The translations under genes and the position numbers were made by a program. A stretch of DNA of 64,000 bases from Colimorpha sp045576855 (GTDB lineage: Bacteria > Bacteroidota > Bacteroidia > Bacteroidales > P3): the NCBI GenBank assembly GCA_045576855.1, contig JAZNHG010000015.1, positions 6,852 to 70,851 on the forward strand, read 5' to 3'. Positions 33,854-41,550 of the stretch are shown one piece after another (within the stretch, counting starts at the first letter, position 1; each line of letters starts with the position of its first letter). The notes beneath the pieces are model-generated. The model saw only the letters and a program-made list of their open reading frames with translations. It searched no databases and was not told where the DNA came from.

Positions 33854-34542
33854 TCTTTAGTTGCTTTAACTCCAAGGTTTATCCAGCCGTGGTCCATGCC
33901 GCGCACCTCAGTCCTGTCCATCGGTGTAATATGGGTGAATCCAGCATCAGCGTACAGTTTCGTTAGAAATTCCTGTGTGAAGACGCATCGGTGCCAATTA
34001 AAGCTCATCGGATTGGCTGTTCCGTCGCCATAGGTGAATATTCGTCCATTTGCCCACATCATTACGTCTTTCTCCTCGTTGAATCTGTACCAGCCATCAT
34101 TGCCTGTCAGGTTTTCTCCTGTTTGATAGTATGTAGTGACGGTTTCAAGTACTTTTTTGAAATTCGGTACCCATATTTCAATTTTTCCTTCAGGTTTAAG
34201 GATTCGATAGAATTCGGAGAACAACTGCTTTTGCAGAAACCAGGGCACATGTTCGATTACATGGCTTGCGTATATCAGGTCGAAACTGTTGTCGGGAAAT
34301 GGCAGTTTTTGAGAGATGTCGGCTGTGTAGTCAACAGCTTTCCCGTCAATGATGTTGAGCGTTTCAAACCCGTCCAGGCGAGTAAGGCCTGGCCCTATTT
34401 CCAGATAACGGGTGTTTTGGGAAGCATTTCTTCTCATGTTTTTTGCCGTCTTGATTTTGTTCATTTGCTTGACGACAAAAGAAAGACCACAGCGAAGAAG
34501 TATTCTGTCTCGTTTCCGATAATCCTTGAAGGAGTAGTTCAT
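33850..34542 (-). CDS. SAM-dependent methyltransferase (class I)
   Basis: 230 residues. Motif I is RYLEIGPGLTRLDGFETLNI (EIGPG). The second half of the Rossmann fold holds FPDNSFDLIYASHVIEHVPW and FYRILKPEGKIEIWVPN. It also carries an aromatic C-terminal part (MSFNWHRCVFTQEF). No membrane segment. It overlaps wzt by 4 bp on one side and the phosphoribosyltransferase fusion on the other. In ABC-exported O-antigens a methyltransferase can cap the non-reducing end, and the Wzt C-domain then reads the cap; that role is plausible but not shown. Confidence 0.88.
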   Translation of the reverse strand: MNYSFKDYRKRDRILLRCGLSFVVKQMNKIKTAKNMRRNASQNTRYLEIGPGLTRLDGFETLNIIDGKAVDYTADISQKLPFPDNSFDLIYASHVIEHVPWFLQKQLFSEFYRILKPEGKIEIWVPNFKKVLETVTTYYQTGENLTGNDGWYRFNEEKDVMMWANGRIFTYGDGTANPMSFNWHRCVFTQEFLTKLYADAGFTHITPMDRTEVRGMDHGWINLGVKATKE

Positions 34543-35825
34543 TTCTCAATGGTTTTGGTGTTGAAAAAGATGTTTCCCCAGCCACGATCCCATTTGGCAT
34601 AATAACTGTCACCACTTTGGGATATCTTGTCTATTTCAAATCCGATGATTTGCTGTACGACATCGTAGTTGGTCTCGCCCTTTGTGGCATCGCCGTTGCC
34701 AATTGAGAATGATATGGTATATGTTCCCATGGCCAAACGGGTATTTTGGATGGTGTAGAGGAGCGTTTTTGTTTCTCCGGCTTCAATCTGAAAGGTGTCC
34801 ATGGAGGTGTTGCTTCCCACGGGAGTCCCCTCAACGTTGAAGATGGTGCAATTGATTCTGCATTCTTTGGAACGAGATGCTGTAACTTTGATTTCAATAT
34901 TGATGTCTTCATCCGAGGCAAAGGTTGGATCTTCTTTTTCAAAGGTGAAAGACAGAAATTTTACATCTAAGCTGTGGTTCTTGTCGTGTTGTTCATCTGA
35001 AACAATTACCTGTGCGCTACGTTTGTCTTCAGTGTTTCGGCCAAAATAGAAGTCCACGGCAGAGTGTACCTCCGATTGGTGTATGATTCTCCCTTTTTCC
35101 AACACGATGGCGTTTTGGCAGAGTTGCCGGATGCTGCCCATATTGTGGCTCACAAACAGCACCGTGCGGCCTTCGCCTTTGCTGACGTCTTGCATCTTGC
35201 CGATGGCTTTCTTCTGGAATTCGGCGTCGCCGACGGCGAGGACTTCGTCGACGACGAGAATTTCGGGGTCGAGGTGGGCGGCGACGGCGAAGCCGAGGCG
35301 CACCATCATGCCGCTGGAGTAACGCTTCACAGGGGTGTCAATATAACGCTCGCAGCCGCTGAAGTCGATGATTTCGTCCAGCTTCTTGCTGATTTCATGT
35401 TTCGTCATGCCCAGGATGGCACCGTTCATGTAGATGTTCTCGCGGCCGGTCATCTCGGGGTGGAAGCCGGTGCCGACCTCGAGCAGCGAGCCGATACGTC
35501 CGCGGGCACGGATGGTGCCGGTGGTGGGGGCGGTGACCTTGGAGAGGATCTTCAGCAGGGTGCTCTTACCGGCACCGTTCTTGCCGATGATGCCTACCAC
35601 ATCGCCCTGCTCCACCTTGAAGTCGATGTCCTTCAGCGCCCAGACGTATTCGCTGTCGCCTTTGGTGCTGCGGTCGTTGGTTTCGCCGATGGTGAGGTAG
35701 GGGTCTTCTTTGTGCTGCACATTGATGGTCCACCAGCGCTTGATGTCGTGCGCCAATGTGCCTGTGCCGACCAACCCCAGACGGTAGAGTTTGCTGATAT
35801 TATTAAATTCTATTGCTGTTGCCAT
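34539..35825 (-). CDS. wzt: ABC transporter ATP-binding protein Wzt with C-terminal carbohydrate-binding domain
   Basis: 428 residues. ATPase domain 1-250: Walker A GKNGAGKST (81-89), signature YSSGMMVRLGFAVAAHL, Walker B ILVVDEVLAVGDAEF, H-loop FVSHNMGS. Residues 250-428 form a beta-rich domain (INIEIKVTASRSKECRINCT, MGTYTISFSIGNGDATKGE), as in Wzt proteins that recognise the glycan end. It energises export of the lipid-linked glycan with Wzm (40143-41183). Unusually, fcl, gmd and other genes stand between the two transporter genes. The 5' side is a family C repeat. Confidence 0.95.
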   Translation of the reverse strand: MATAIEFNNISKLYRLGLVGTGTLAHDIKRWWTINVQHKEDPYLTIGETNDRSTKGDSEYVWALKDIDFKVEQGDVVGIIGKNGAGKSTLLKILSKVTAPTTGTIRARGRIGSLLEVGTGFHPEMTGRENIYMNGAILGMTKHEISKKLDEIIDFSGCERYIDTPVKRYSSGMMVRLGFAVAAHLDPEILVVDEVLAVGDAEFQKKAIGKMQDVSKGEGRTVLFVSHNMGSIRQLCQNAIVLEKGRIIHQSEVHSAVDFYFGRNTEDKRSAQVIVSDEQHDKNHSLDVKFLSFTFEKEDPTFASDEDINIEIKVTASRSKECRINCTIFNVEGTPVGSNTSMDTFQIEAGETKTLLYTIQNTRLAMGTYTISFSIGNGDATKGETNYDVVQQIIGFEIDKISQSGDSYYAKWDRGWGNIFFNTKTIEK

Positions 35826-35995
35826 GTGTCTATCTCAATCAGATTTATGTCTCAATCAGAACAAAAAGAACGATTAGAAATATTATGTCTCAATCAGAAT
35901 GAAAAGAATAATCAGAAGTGTTATGTCTCAATCAGATTTAAAAGGGTTTTAAAAGAATTTCTTTTAGCTCTTTTAGTTCTGATTGAGCAATTCGG
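35826..35995. repeat. Family C AT-rich repeat cluster
   Basis: At least four ctcaatcaga copies (about 35833, 35851, 35889, 35926) and the inverse ttttagttctgattgag (35971-35987), then gcaattcggttaga as part of the companion module. It separates wzt from fcl; no gene. Confidence 0.88.
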
Positions 35996-36925
35996 TTAGA
36001 TGCCTCTCGAGAGGTAGTCTTCGTAGGCCATACGGATGCCGTCTTTCAGTTCTGTTTTGTAGGTCCACCCAAGGCGGGTGGCTTTGCTGACGTCGAGGAG
36101 TTTGCGAGGGGTGCCGTTGGGACGGGAGGTATCCCATTTGATTGTCCCGGTATAGCCTACTATCTCAGCTACCGTCTCGGCTAGCTCGCGGATAGTGACT
36201 TCTTTGCCCGTGCCGGCGTTGACGGTCTCGTTACCGGAGTAGTGGTTCATCAGGAAGACGCAGAGCTCCGCCAGGTCGTCGACATATAGGAATTCCCTCA
36301 GCGCGCTGCCGTCGCCCCAGCAGACGACCTCCGACAGCCCCTGCTCTTTGGCCTCGTGGAAACGGCGTATCATGGCCGGCAGCACATGGCTGTGCTCGGG
36401 ATGGTAGTTGTCGTTGGGGCCGTAGAGGTTGGTGGGCATGACGGAGATGTAGTCGGTGCCGTACTGGCGATTAAGGTATTCGCAGTATTTCAGGCCGCTG
36501 ATCTTGGCCAGCGCGTAGGCTTCGTTGGTGGGTTCGAGGGCCGAGGTCAGCAGGCAGTCCTCCTTCATTGGCTGTGGTGCCAGACGGGGGTAAATGCAGC
36601 TGCTGCCGAGGAACTCCAGCTTTTTCACGCTGTTCTTCCAGGCGGCATGGATAACGTTCATCTCCAACGTCATGTTCATGTACATGAAGTCGGCCGGAGC
36701 GGCGTTGTTGGCGGCGATGCCACCCACCTTGGCGGCGGCGAGGAACACATACTCTGGCTTCTCGGTCGCGAAGAATGTCTCGACATCTGTCTGACGAGTT
36801 AGGTCAAGCTCTTTGTGAGTTCGTAGTACCAGATTGTTGTACCCCTGCCGTTGCAGTTCCCGGACGATGGCGCTCCCCACCATCCCGCGGTGCCCTGCCA
36901 CGTATATCTTGCTGTCTTTGTTCAT
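35996..36925 (-). CDS. fcl: GDP-L-fucose synthase
   Basis: 309 residues, SDR epimerase/reductase. NAD(P)-binding GHRGMVG (11-17), VFLAAAKVGGIAANN, LEFLGSSCIYPRLAPQPMKE, and the catalytic YALAK in NEAYALAKISGLKYCEY. PTNLYGPNDNYHPEHSHVLP is specific for GDP-fucose synthase. It converts GDP-4-keto-6-deoxymannose, made by gmd, to GDP-L-fucose. Cytoplasmic. It is separated from gmd by a GxxExxY gene framed by inverted repeats, which probably split an original gmd-fcl pair. Confidence 0.97.
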   Translation of the reverse strand: MNKDSKIYVAGHRGMVGSAIVRELQRQGYNNLVLRTHKELDLTRQTDVETFFATEKPEYVFLAAAKVGGIAANNAAPADFMYMNMTLEMNVIHAAWKNSVKKLEFLGSSCIYPRLAPQPMKEDCLLTSALEPTNEAYALAKISGLKYCEYLNRQYGTDYISVMPTNLYGPNDNYHPEHSHVLPAMIRRFHEAKEQGLSEVVCWGDGSALREFLYVDDLAELCVFLMNHYSGNETVNAGTGKEVTIRELAETVAEIVGYTGTIKWDTSRPNGTPRKLLDVSKATRLGWTYKTELKDGIRMAYEDYLSRGI

Positions 36926-36966
36926 TTCTTGCTGGTGTTTCTCACGGAGATTATTTTAAATTGTCA

Positions 36967-37435
36967 CACAGAAATCACGGAAATCACAGAAATATTGCTG
37001 ACGCATCATTTTGTTGAGCAATATTCAATTGGCTATTCGGGTGATGGCTGTCAAGATGTTGTCTGTGTTGAAATTCACCAGAATCCCAATTCTTTTGTCC
37101 ATTAAACGAAGGTATGTCAAAAGTTGTTTGGCGAACACTTTTTTCATTTCCTCTACAGATTTCAACTCGACGATAACTTTGTCCTCAACAAGAATATCGA
37201 GTCGTAAATCTGTTTTTAGTCTGCAGCCCTTATATATGACAGGTACCTGTTTTTGTCGTTCAATAGATAATCCGCGTTGTTCCAGTTCGAAACACAATGC
37301 CTCCTCGTATACGCTTTCCAATAGTCCAGGCCCAAGTTCTTTATACACATCGTATATCGCACCCCTAATTTCGTATGTTATTTCATTCGGTGTCATTGGG
37401 TTGATGGTTTTTCTGTGATTTCTGTGGTTTCTGTG
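36967..37435. mobile_element. Inverted-repeat cassette holding GxxExxY gene 2
   Basis: Left arm 36967-36992 (cacagaaatcacggaaatca then cagaaa) and right arm 37410-37435 pair over 26 bp with two mismatches. Each arm is itself made of degenerate cacagaaat units. Between them is only the GxxExxY gene. It sits between gmd and fcl. Mobility is inferred, not shown; no target duplication was recognised. Confidence 0.65.
37025..37396 (-). CDS. GxxExxY protein (PD-(D/E)XK nuclease-like fold), copy 2
   Basis: 123 residues. GLLESVY places G24, E27 and Y30 at the same numbers as in copy 1. The predicted nuclease acids are D67 in LRLDILVED and E77-L-K79 in VIVELKSV, followed by QLLTYL and RIGILVNFNTDN. 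It differs from copy 1 at many positions, so this is not a recent duplication. It is bracketed by an inverted repeat unrelated to that of copy 1. Co-directional with the operon. Role unknown. Confidence 0.92.
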   Translation of the reverse strand: MTPNEITYEIRGAIYDVYKELGPGLLESVYEEALCFELEQRGLSIERQKQVPVIYKGCRLKTDLRLDILVEDKVIVELKSVEEMKKVFAKQLLTYLRLMDKRIGILVNFNTDNILTAITRIAN

Positions 37436-37439
37436 CGCC

Positions 37440-38507
37440 TTAATCTGTGTGGTGCAGGCGCCGGACCTTCTTCATGTCGTGCTGCACCATAAGCTTTACC
37501 AGATCTTCGAAGCTTGTCTTTTGCGGGTTCCAGCCGAGGAGGCGCTTGGCTTTGCTGGGGTCGCCCAGCAACTGGTCTACTTCGGCGGGGCGGAAGTACT
37601 TGGGGTCCACCTCCACGAGCACCTTGCCGGTCTTCGTGTCGATGCCTTTCTCGTCCACGCCCGAGCCTTCCCACCGCAGTTCGATGCCCGCCTCCTTGAA
37701 GGCCAGCGTGCAGAATTCGCGTACCGAGTGGTACTGCCCCGTGGCCACCACGTAGTCGTCGGGCTGCTCCTGCTGGAGGATGAGCCACATGCACTCCACA
37801 TAGTCCTTGGCATAGCCCCAGTCGCGCAAGGCGTTGAGGTTGCCGAGGTAGAGTTTGTCCTGGAATCCTTGGGCGATGCGGGCGGCGGCCAGCGTGATCT
37901 TGCGCGTGACGAAGGTCTCGCCGCGTCGTTCGCTCTCGTGGTTGAAGAGGATGCCGTTGCAGCAGTACATGCCGTAGCTTTCGCGGTAGTTCTTCATCAT
38001 CCAGTATCCGTAAAGCTTGGCAACTCCGTAGGGGCTGCGGGGGTAGAAGGGCGTGGTCTCGCTTTGCGGCACCTCCTGCACCTTGCCGTACAGTTCGCTG
38101 GTCGAAGCCTGGTAGATGTGGCATGTCTGGGTGAGGCCCGTGATGCGCACGGCCTCCAGCAGGCGCAGCACACCGTTGGCGTCGGTGTCGGCTGTGAACT
38201 CCGGCACATCGAAGCTCACCTTCACATGGCTTTGGGCCGCCAGATTGTATATCTCGTCGGGACGTACCTCGCTGATGATGCGTATCAGCGAACTGCTGTC
38301 CGTCATGTCGCCCCAATGCAGTTCCACCATGCGTTTCTGGTGCATGTCGCGCACCCATTCGTCCAGGTACAGGTGCTCTATGCGTCCGGTGTTGAAACTG
38401 GAGCTGCGGCGCAGCACGCCATGCACTTCATATCCTTTCTCGATGAGGAATTCTGCCAGGAAGCTTCCATCCTGACCCGTAATGCCGGTGATGAGGGCTT
38501 TTTTCAT
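37440..38507 (-). CDS. gmd: GDP-mannose 4,6-dehydratase
   Basis: 355 residues. The SDR cofactor motif is ALITGITGQDGSFLAEFLIE, then VHGVLRRSSSFNTGRIEHLY, NLAAQSHVKVSFDVPEFTAD, and the catalytic YGVAKLYGYW in PYGVAKLYGYWMMKNYRE. The C-terminal ALRDWGYAKDYVECMWLILQ is standard. It makes GDP-4-keto-6-deoxy-D-mannose, the precursor of GDP-L-fucose (fcl is next but one). Its right neighbour is the nucleotidyltransferase-like gene, 7 bp away. All active-site motifs are intact. Confidence 0.98.
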   Translation of the reverse strand: MKKALITGITGQDGSFLAEFLIEKGYEVHGVLRRSSSFNTGRIEHLYLDEWVRDMHQKRMVELHWGDMTDSSSLIRIISEVRPDEIYNLAAQSHVKVSFDVPEFTADTDANGVLRLLEAVRITGLTQTCHIYQASTSELYGKVQEVPQSETTPFYPRSPYGVAKLYGYWMMKNYRESYGMYCCNGILFNHESERRGETFVTRKITLAAARIAQGFQDKLYLGNLNALRDWGYAKDYVECMWLILQQEQPDDYVVATGQYHSVREFCTLAFKEAGIELRWEGSGVDEKGIDTKTGKVLVEVDPKYFRPAEVDQLLGDPSKAKRLLGWNPQKTSFEDLVKLMVQHDMKKVRRLHHTD

Positions 38508-38514
38508 ATTCGGT

Positions 38515-39549
38515 TTACATTTTGTGAAGGATGCTTTGGGGTTTCTCGGCGTGCGAGGTGAGCGAGGCGAGGAGCAGGGTGGGCTCGCTGTCGCTGAAGA
38601 CCATTCGGCGCTTCCATGCCTGTGCTTTCCAGCGGCGCAGCTTCCATGGCAGGCGGGCCAGCCCGTCGGCGTGCTTGTCGGCAGTCTCGGGGCTGCCGTA
38701 GACGATGTCGCGCTCCAGCTGCCGGATGTTCCCCACGTTGTCGGGGCCTCCTGTGGAGCGGAGGGGAGGACGGTAGCCCAGCTGTCTTTCGGCTATTCCG
38801 TTCAGCGCACTGACGAAAGCGGACATGCCGTAGTCGTCAGTGGCACGTTGCACCCGCTCCCAGTCCACCTGCCCCTGCAATGCGCGGCAGGTGAGCGTCC
38901 AGTCCACCAGGTCGCGCAGCGTGATGCGGCTGGAGGCGAAGTGGCACGCCATGTGGCGCAGCAGGAAGAGCACCTCGAAGGTGGGCGACGGGGCCGCCTC
39001 TTTCAGTAGCGCCTCGTAGCGGCGGTTGCTGGGCGGGTAATGGGTGTTGACGAAGTCGTAGTGGCTCTCAACGGTGACGCCGCGGTAGTTGTACTTGCTG
39101 TGGTGATGCGCGTCGTTGCCGACCTCCACCTTCAGCTCCTCGCGGGCCACACGGTCTGCCTCGTCGTGCCGGTCGTAGAAGTAGAGGTCCAGGTCGCCGA
39201 ACTCGCGCTCCTCCGGCCGTGGGTAGTATTGCGCTACGTGGCATCCCTTCAGCACAAGAGTGTCGATGCCGTGGCGTTGCATGGTGTCGACGATCTCTTG
39301 CTGCACCTGCAGTTGGTAGCGATGCCAGCCGGTGGCTTTCTCGTGTTCGGCCAACCAGGGCATCAATACCCGACGAGGGGCTCCTGCTTCCGATGCAGCG
39401 CTATAGCATAATGCAGCCACTTGGTTGCGTTGCAGCAGGCGGAAGAGGCTCCACCAGTGGTCAACATCGGGCGGTTCAATGCCCAGATAGGGCTTGCTAC
39501 CGTCCAGGGCGGCCTTCAGCAGGCTGTATGCCAGTTGCATCTCGGTCAT
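38515..39549 (-). CDS. Uncharacterised nucleotidyltransferase family protein (NTP_transf_5-like)
   Basis: 344 residues from ATG at 39547-39549 (a start three codons later is equally possible). The nucleotidyltransferase-like active-site strand is GDLDLYFYD (118-126, with D119 and D121), preceded by GIDTLVLKGCHVAQYYPRPE. HMACHFASSRITLRDLVDW is the conserved second half. Members are frequent in Bacteroidetes and proteobacterial capsule loci; no activity has been settled that I know of. It may transfer a nucleotidyl or phospho-alcohol group. Seven bp upstream of gmd. Confidence 0.75.
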   Translation of the reverse strand: MTEMQLAYSLLKAALDGSKPYLGIEPPDVDHWWSLFRLLQRNQVAALCYSAASEAGAPRRVLMPWLAEHEKATGWHRYQLQVQQEIVDTMQRHGIDTLVLKGCHVAQYYPRPEEREFGDLDLYFYDRHDEADRVAREELKVEVGNDAHHHSKYNYRGVTVESHYDFVNTHYPPSNRRYEALLKEAAPSPTFEVLFLLRHMACHFASSRITLRDLVDWTLTCRALQGQVDWERVQRATDDYGMSAFVSALNGIAERQLGYRPPLRSTGGPDNVGNIRQLERDIVYGSPETADKHADGLARLPWKLRRWKAQAWKRRMVFSDSEPTLLLASLTSHAEKPQSILHKM

Positions 39550-39595
39550 CTTGTCACGCTCGTTTTGCCTTAATTGGATGGTTTTGCCGGAGGTA

Positions 39596-40069
39596 CTATC
39601 GGCTTGTGGGCATATCGCCTGACCACCCGTGTCCGAGATCCCAATGTTCATCATAGACGAACTCGAAGTAGGGCAGGGCGAACTCTTTTTCAATCAGTTC
39701 GCTCAGCTCATCCTGGATGGGTTCGGCCCAATGGCCTACAAGGACGATGAACTTGTCTATTGTCCATGCCACACGGCCACGCGGTATCTGTGTGTAGTCT
39801 CCTTTAAACTTGGTATCTAAGTGTTTGGCCTGGGCACGAAAATACTCCTTGGCCCATACTTGACGATGCAGGTGCGGGTAGTTGATGAACGGCTTCCCTT
39901 CTTCGGCAGCCTCTTCCACCTCGCGTGGGGTTATCTCTTTCTTCCGTACTCCGAAGAGTGTGTGGTCTTCAGGGTCGTACCAGAAGATGCCGACGGCAGG
40001 CATCGGCTCGTCGAAGGAGCGCATATCGTCCATCTGGGCTTTGCGTTTTTCTTCAGAAAGTATCGTCAT
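39596..40069 (-). CDS. Conserved hypothetical protein
   Basis: 157 residues from ATG at 40067-40069; an upstream TTG is rejected. I do not recognise the family. It is soluble, acidic, and has no signal peptide or membrane helix. Aromatic segments AVGIFWYDPEDHTLFGVRKK, INYPHLHRQVWAKEYFRAQ and ALPYFEFVYDEHWDLGHGW suggest a small globular domain. The compact size and lack of catalytic motif leave open whether it serves the polysaccharide or came with the repeats. A family C element is at its 5' side and the nucleotidyltransferase gene 46 bp after its end. Confidence 0.6.
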   Translation of the reverse strand: MTILSEEKRKAQMDDMRSFDEPMPAVGIFWYDPEDHTLFGVRKKEITPREVEEAAEEGKPFINYPHLHRQVWAKEYFRAQAKHLDTKFKGDYTQIPRGRVAWTIDKFIVLVGHWAEPIQDELSELIEKEFALPYFEFVYDEHWDLGHGWSGDMPTSR

Positions 40070-40089
40070 TGTACTGTCCTTTCGCAATC

Positions 40090-40142
40090 TTTTGCTGTCT
40101 GATTGAGAATATTCAGGTCACTCCGGTGAGTCGGTTAGTACA
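40090..40142. repeat. Family C repeat, copy between hypothetical gene and wzm
   Basis: tgtctgattgag followed by the companion module attcaggtcactccggtgag and tcggttag. This module is close to those at 17990-18020 and 27030-27063. Confidence 0.8.
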
Positions 40143-41183
40143 TCACACGGTGTCCATGAAGGTGCGCTGCACGCGGTTGAAGACCACGATGCCCACGGCC
40201 AGCAGCACCACCATGAAGGCGAAGCTGTAGGCCAGCATGCCCCAGCTGAATTCGCCGGCCCCGAGGAAGCCATACTTGAAAGCCTCGACGATACCCGTCA
40301 GTGGGTTGAGGCTCATCACGAAGCGCAGCTTCTCGTTGGTGATGGTGCTCAGCGGGTAGATGATAGGCGTGGCATACATCCACAGTCGCACGAAATAGTC
40401 GAGCAGCAGCTGCATGTCGCGGTACTTGGTAGTGAAGCTCGAGAAGAGGATGCCGAAGCCCAGCGCCAGTCCGGCCAGCATCACCACCAGCAGCGGCAGC
40501 AGCAGGGCATACCAGTTGGTGTGGATCTGGCCCGGGATGATGAAAATCTGGTAGATGGCGTAGACCACCAGGAACAGCGCCAGCTGGATGCCGAAGCGCA
40601 CCAGGTTGCTGACGACCGTGGAGAGAGGGGCGATCAGACGTGGGAAGTAGACCTTGCCGAAGATGCCGGCATTGGCCGTGAAGGTCGACGAGGTCTTGGT
40701 GAGGCAGTCGTTGAAGTATTGCCACAGGCAGATGCCGCTGAGGTAGAACAGCGGCTCGGGCAGCCCGTCGGTCGGTATCTTGGCGATGCCGCCGAAGACC
40801 ACCATATACATGATTACCGTCATTACCGGCTGTATGATATACCACAGCGGCCCGAGGATGGTCTGTTTGTACTGTGTGGTGACGTTGCGCTTCACGAAGA
40901 GCATGCACAGGTCGCGGTAGTCCCATATCTCTTTCAGGTCCACCTGCAGCAGCTTCTCCTTGGGCTTGATGACGGTGGTCCAATCGGTGGACTTCGAGTC
41001 ATCAAGACTTCGAGACTTCAAGACCTCGGGATCGGTGGAATTCGAGTCATCAAGACTTCGAGACTTCAAGACCTCGGGATCGGTGGACTTCGAGTCTTCG
41101 AGACTTCGAGACCTCGAGACCTCGGGGGTGGTGGACATCGAGTCTTCGAGACTTCGAGTTGTCGGGTTATTTATTGTTTCCAT
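40143..41183 (-). CDS. wzm: ABC-2 type polysaccharide exporter permease Wzm with repeat-derived N-terminal extension
   Basis: 346 residues. From about residue 68 it is a standard Wzm: WTTVIKPKEKLLQVDLKEIW, YRDLCMLFVKRNVTTQYKQT, GPLWYIIQPVMTVIMYMVVF, then six membrane segments and SLNPLTGIVEAFKYGFLGAG. Residues 8-67 are a tandem repeat of 16 residues (KSRSLDDSNSTDPEVL), encoded by 48-bp units of family D. Normal relatives start close to the TTVIKP segment, so the extension and its start codon seem to come from repeat growth. It forms the export channel with Wzt. The start overlaps the S23 gene by 17 bp. Confidence 0.93.
   Translation of the reverse strand: METINNPTTRSLEDSMSTTPEVSRSRSLEDSKSTDPEVLKSRSLDDSNSTDPEVLKSRSLDDSKSTDWTTVIKPKEKLLQVDLKEIWDYRDLCMLFVKRNVTTQYKQTILGPLWYIIQPVMTVIMYMVVFGGIAKIPTDGLPEPLFYLSGICLWQYFNDCLTKTSSTFTANAGIFGKVYFPRLIAPLSTVVSNLVRFGIQLALFLVVYAIYQIFIIPGQIHTNWYALLLPLLVVMLAGLALGFGILFSSFTTKYRDMQLLLDYFVRLWMYATPIIYPLSTITNEKLRFVMSLNPLTGIVEAFKYGFLGAGEFSWGMLAYSFAFMVVLLAVGIVVFNRVQRTFMDTV
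40988..41162. repeat. Family D repeat, left array inside wzm
   Basis: Two near-perfect 48-bp units (about 40991-41086) plus degenerate copies to 41162, all built from the 8-bp word agacttcg read on the plus strand. It lies inside the wzm 5' coding end. Confidence 0.9.
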
Positions 41184-41526
41184 TTTGAAGAGTTCCCATT
41201 AGTTTTACAATACCTGACGTTATCCTTTTTACGGAGTCTTGGAGTTTTTGCCGTGTCTCAAAATCGCAATAACCTAAATCTTCACAGAGATAAAGCATGC
41301 TGCGAACTTCCGAGCAACTTCCTTTGGCAATATTTAGAAAATTGGCAAATCTTGCATCGCTTCCCGAATCAAATCCTTCGGCTATGTTGTTCATTATGCT
41401 GACGGCAGCGCGCTGTATTTGATCACGAAATCCCCAGTCTTTATTGGTGTACAACATTTTGTAGATTTCGTTAACGACCATACGGGACTCCTGCCAAACA
41501 TACAAATTCTCTAATGACCTATCCAT
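41167..41526 (-). CDS. S23/IVP-like four-helix bundle protein
   Basis: 119 residues. It starts RSLENLYVWQESRMVVNEIY and contains FRDQIQRAAVSIMNNIAEGF, NFLNIAKGSCSEVRSMLYLC and a last helix (LQDSVKRITSGIVKLMGTL): the four-helix fold first found in 23S rRNA intervening sequences. No enzymatic motif. The founding members lie in rRNA insertions whose ends pair. Here the gene lies between family D arrays in opposite orientation (40988-41162 and 41551-41640), a comparable layout inside a protein operon. Co-directional with the locus. Confidence 0.92.
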   Translation of the reverse strand: MDRSLENLYVWQESRMVVNEIYKMLYTNKDWGFRDQIQRAAVSIMNNIAEGFDSGSDARFANFLNIAKGSCSEVRSMLYLCEDLGYCDFETRQKLQDSVKRITSGIVKLMGTLQNGNNK

Positions 41527-41550
41527 GAATTATCAATTTGTCAATGCTTT

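Noticed and set aside
37449..38561. 370-codon plus-strand frame opposite gmd, and similar frames opposite wecB (16481-17665), MBOAT (19160-20302) and M49 (44025-45659)
   Set aside because: The opposite strand in each case encodes a protein with intact family motifs; these translations are Val/His/Gln-rich and match nothing I know.
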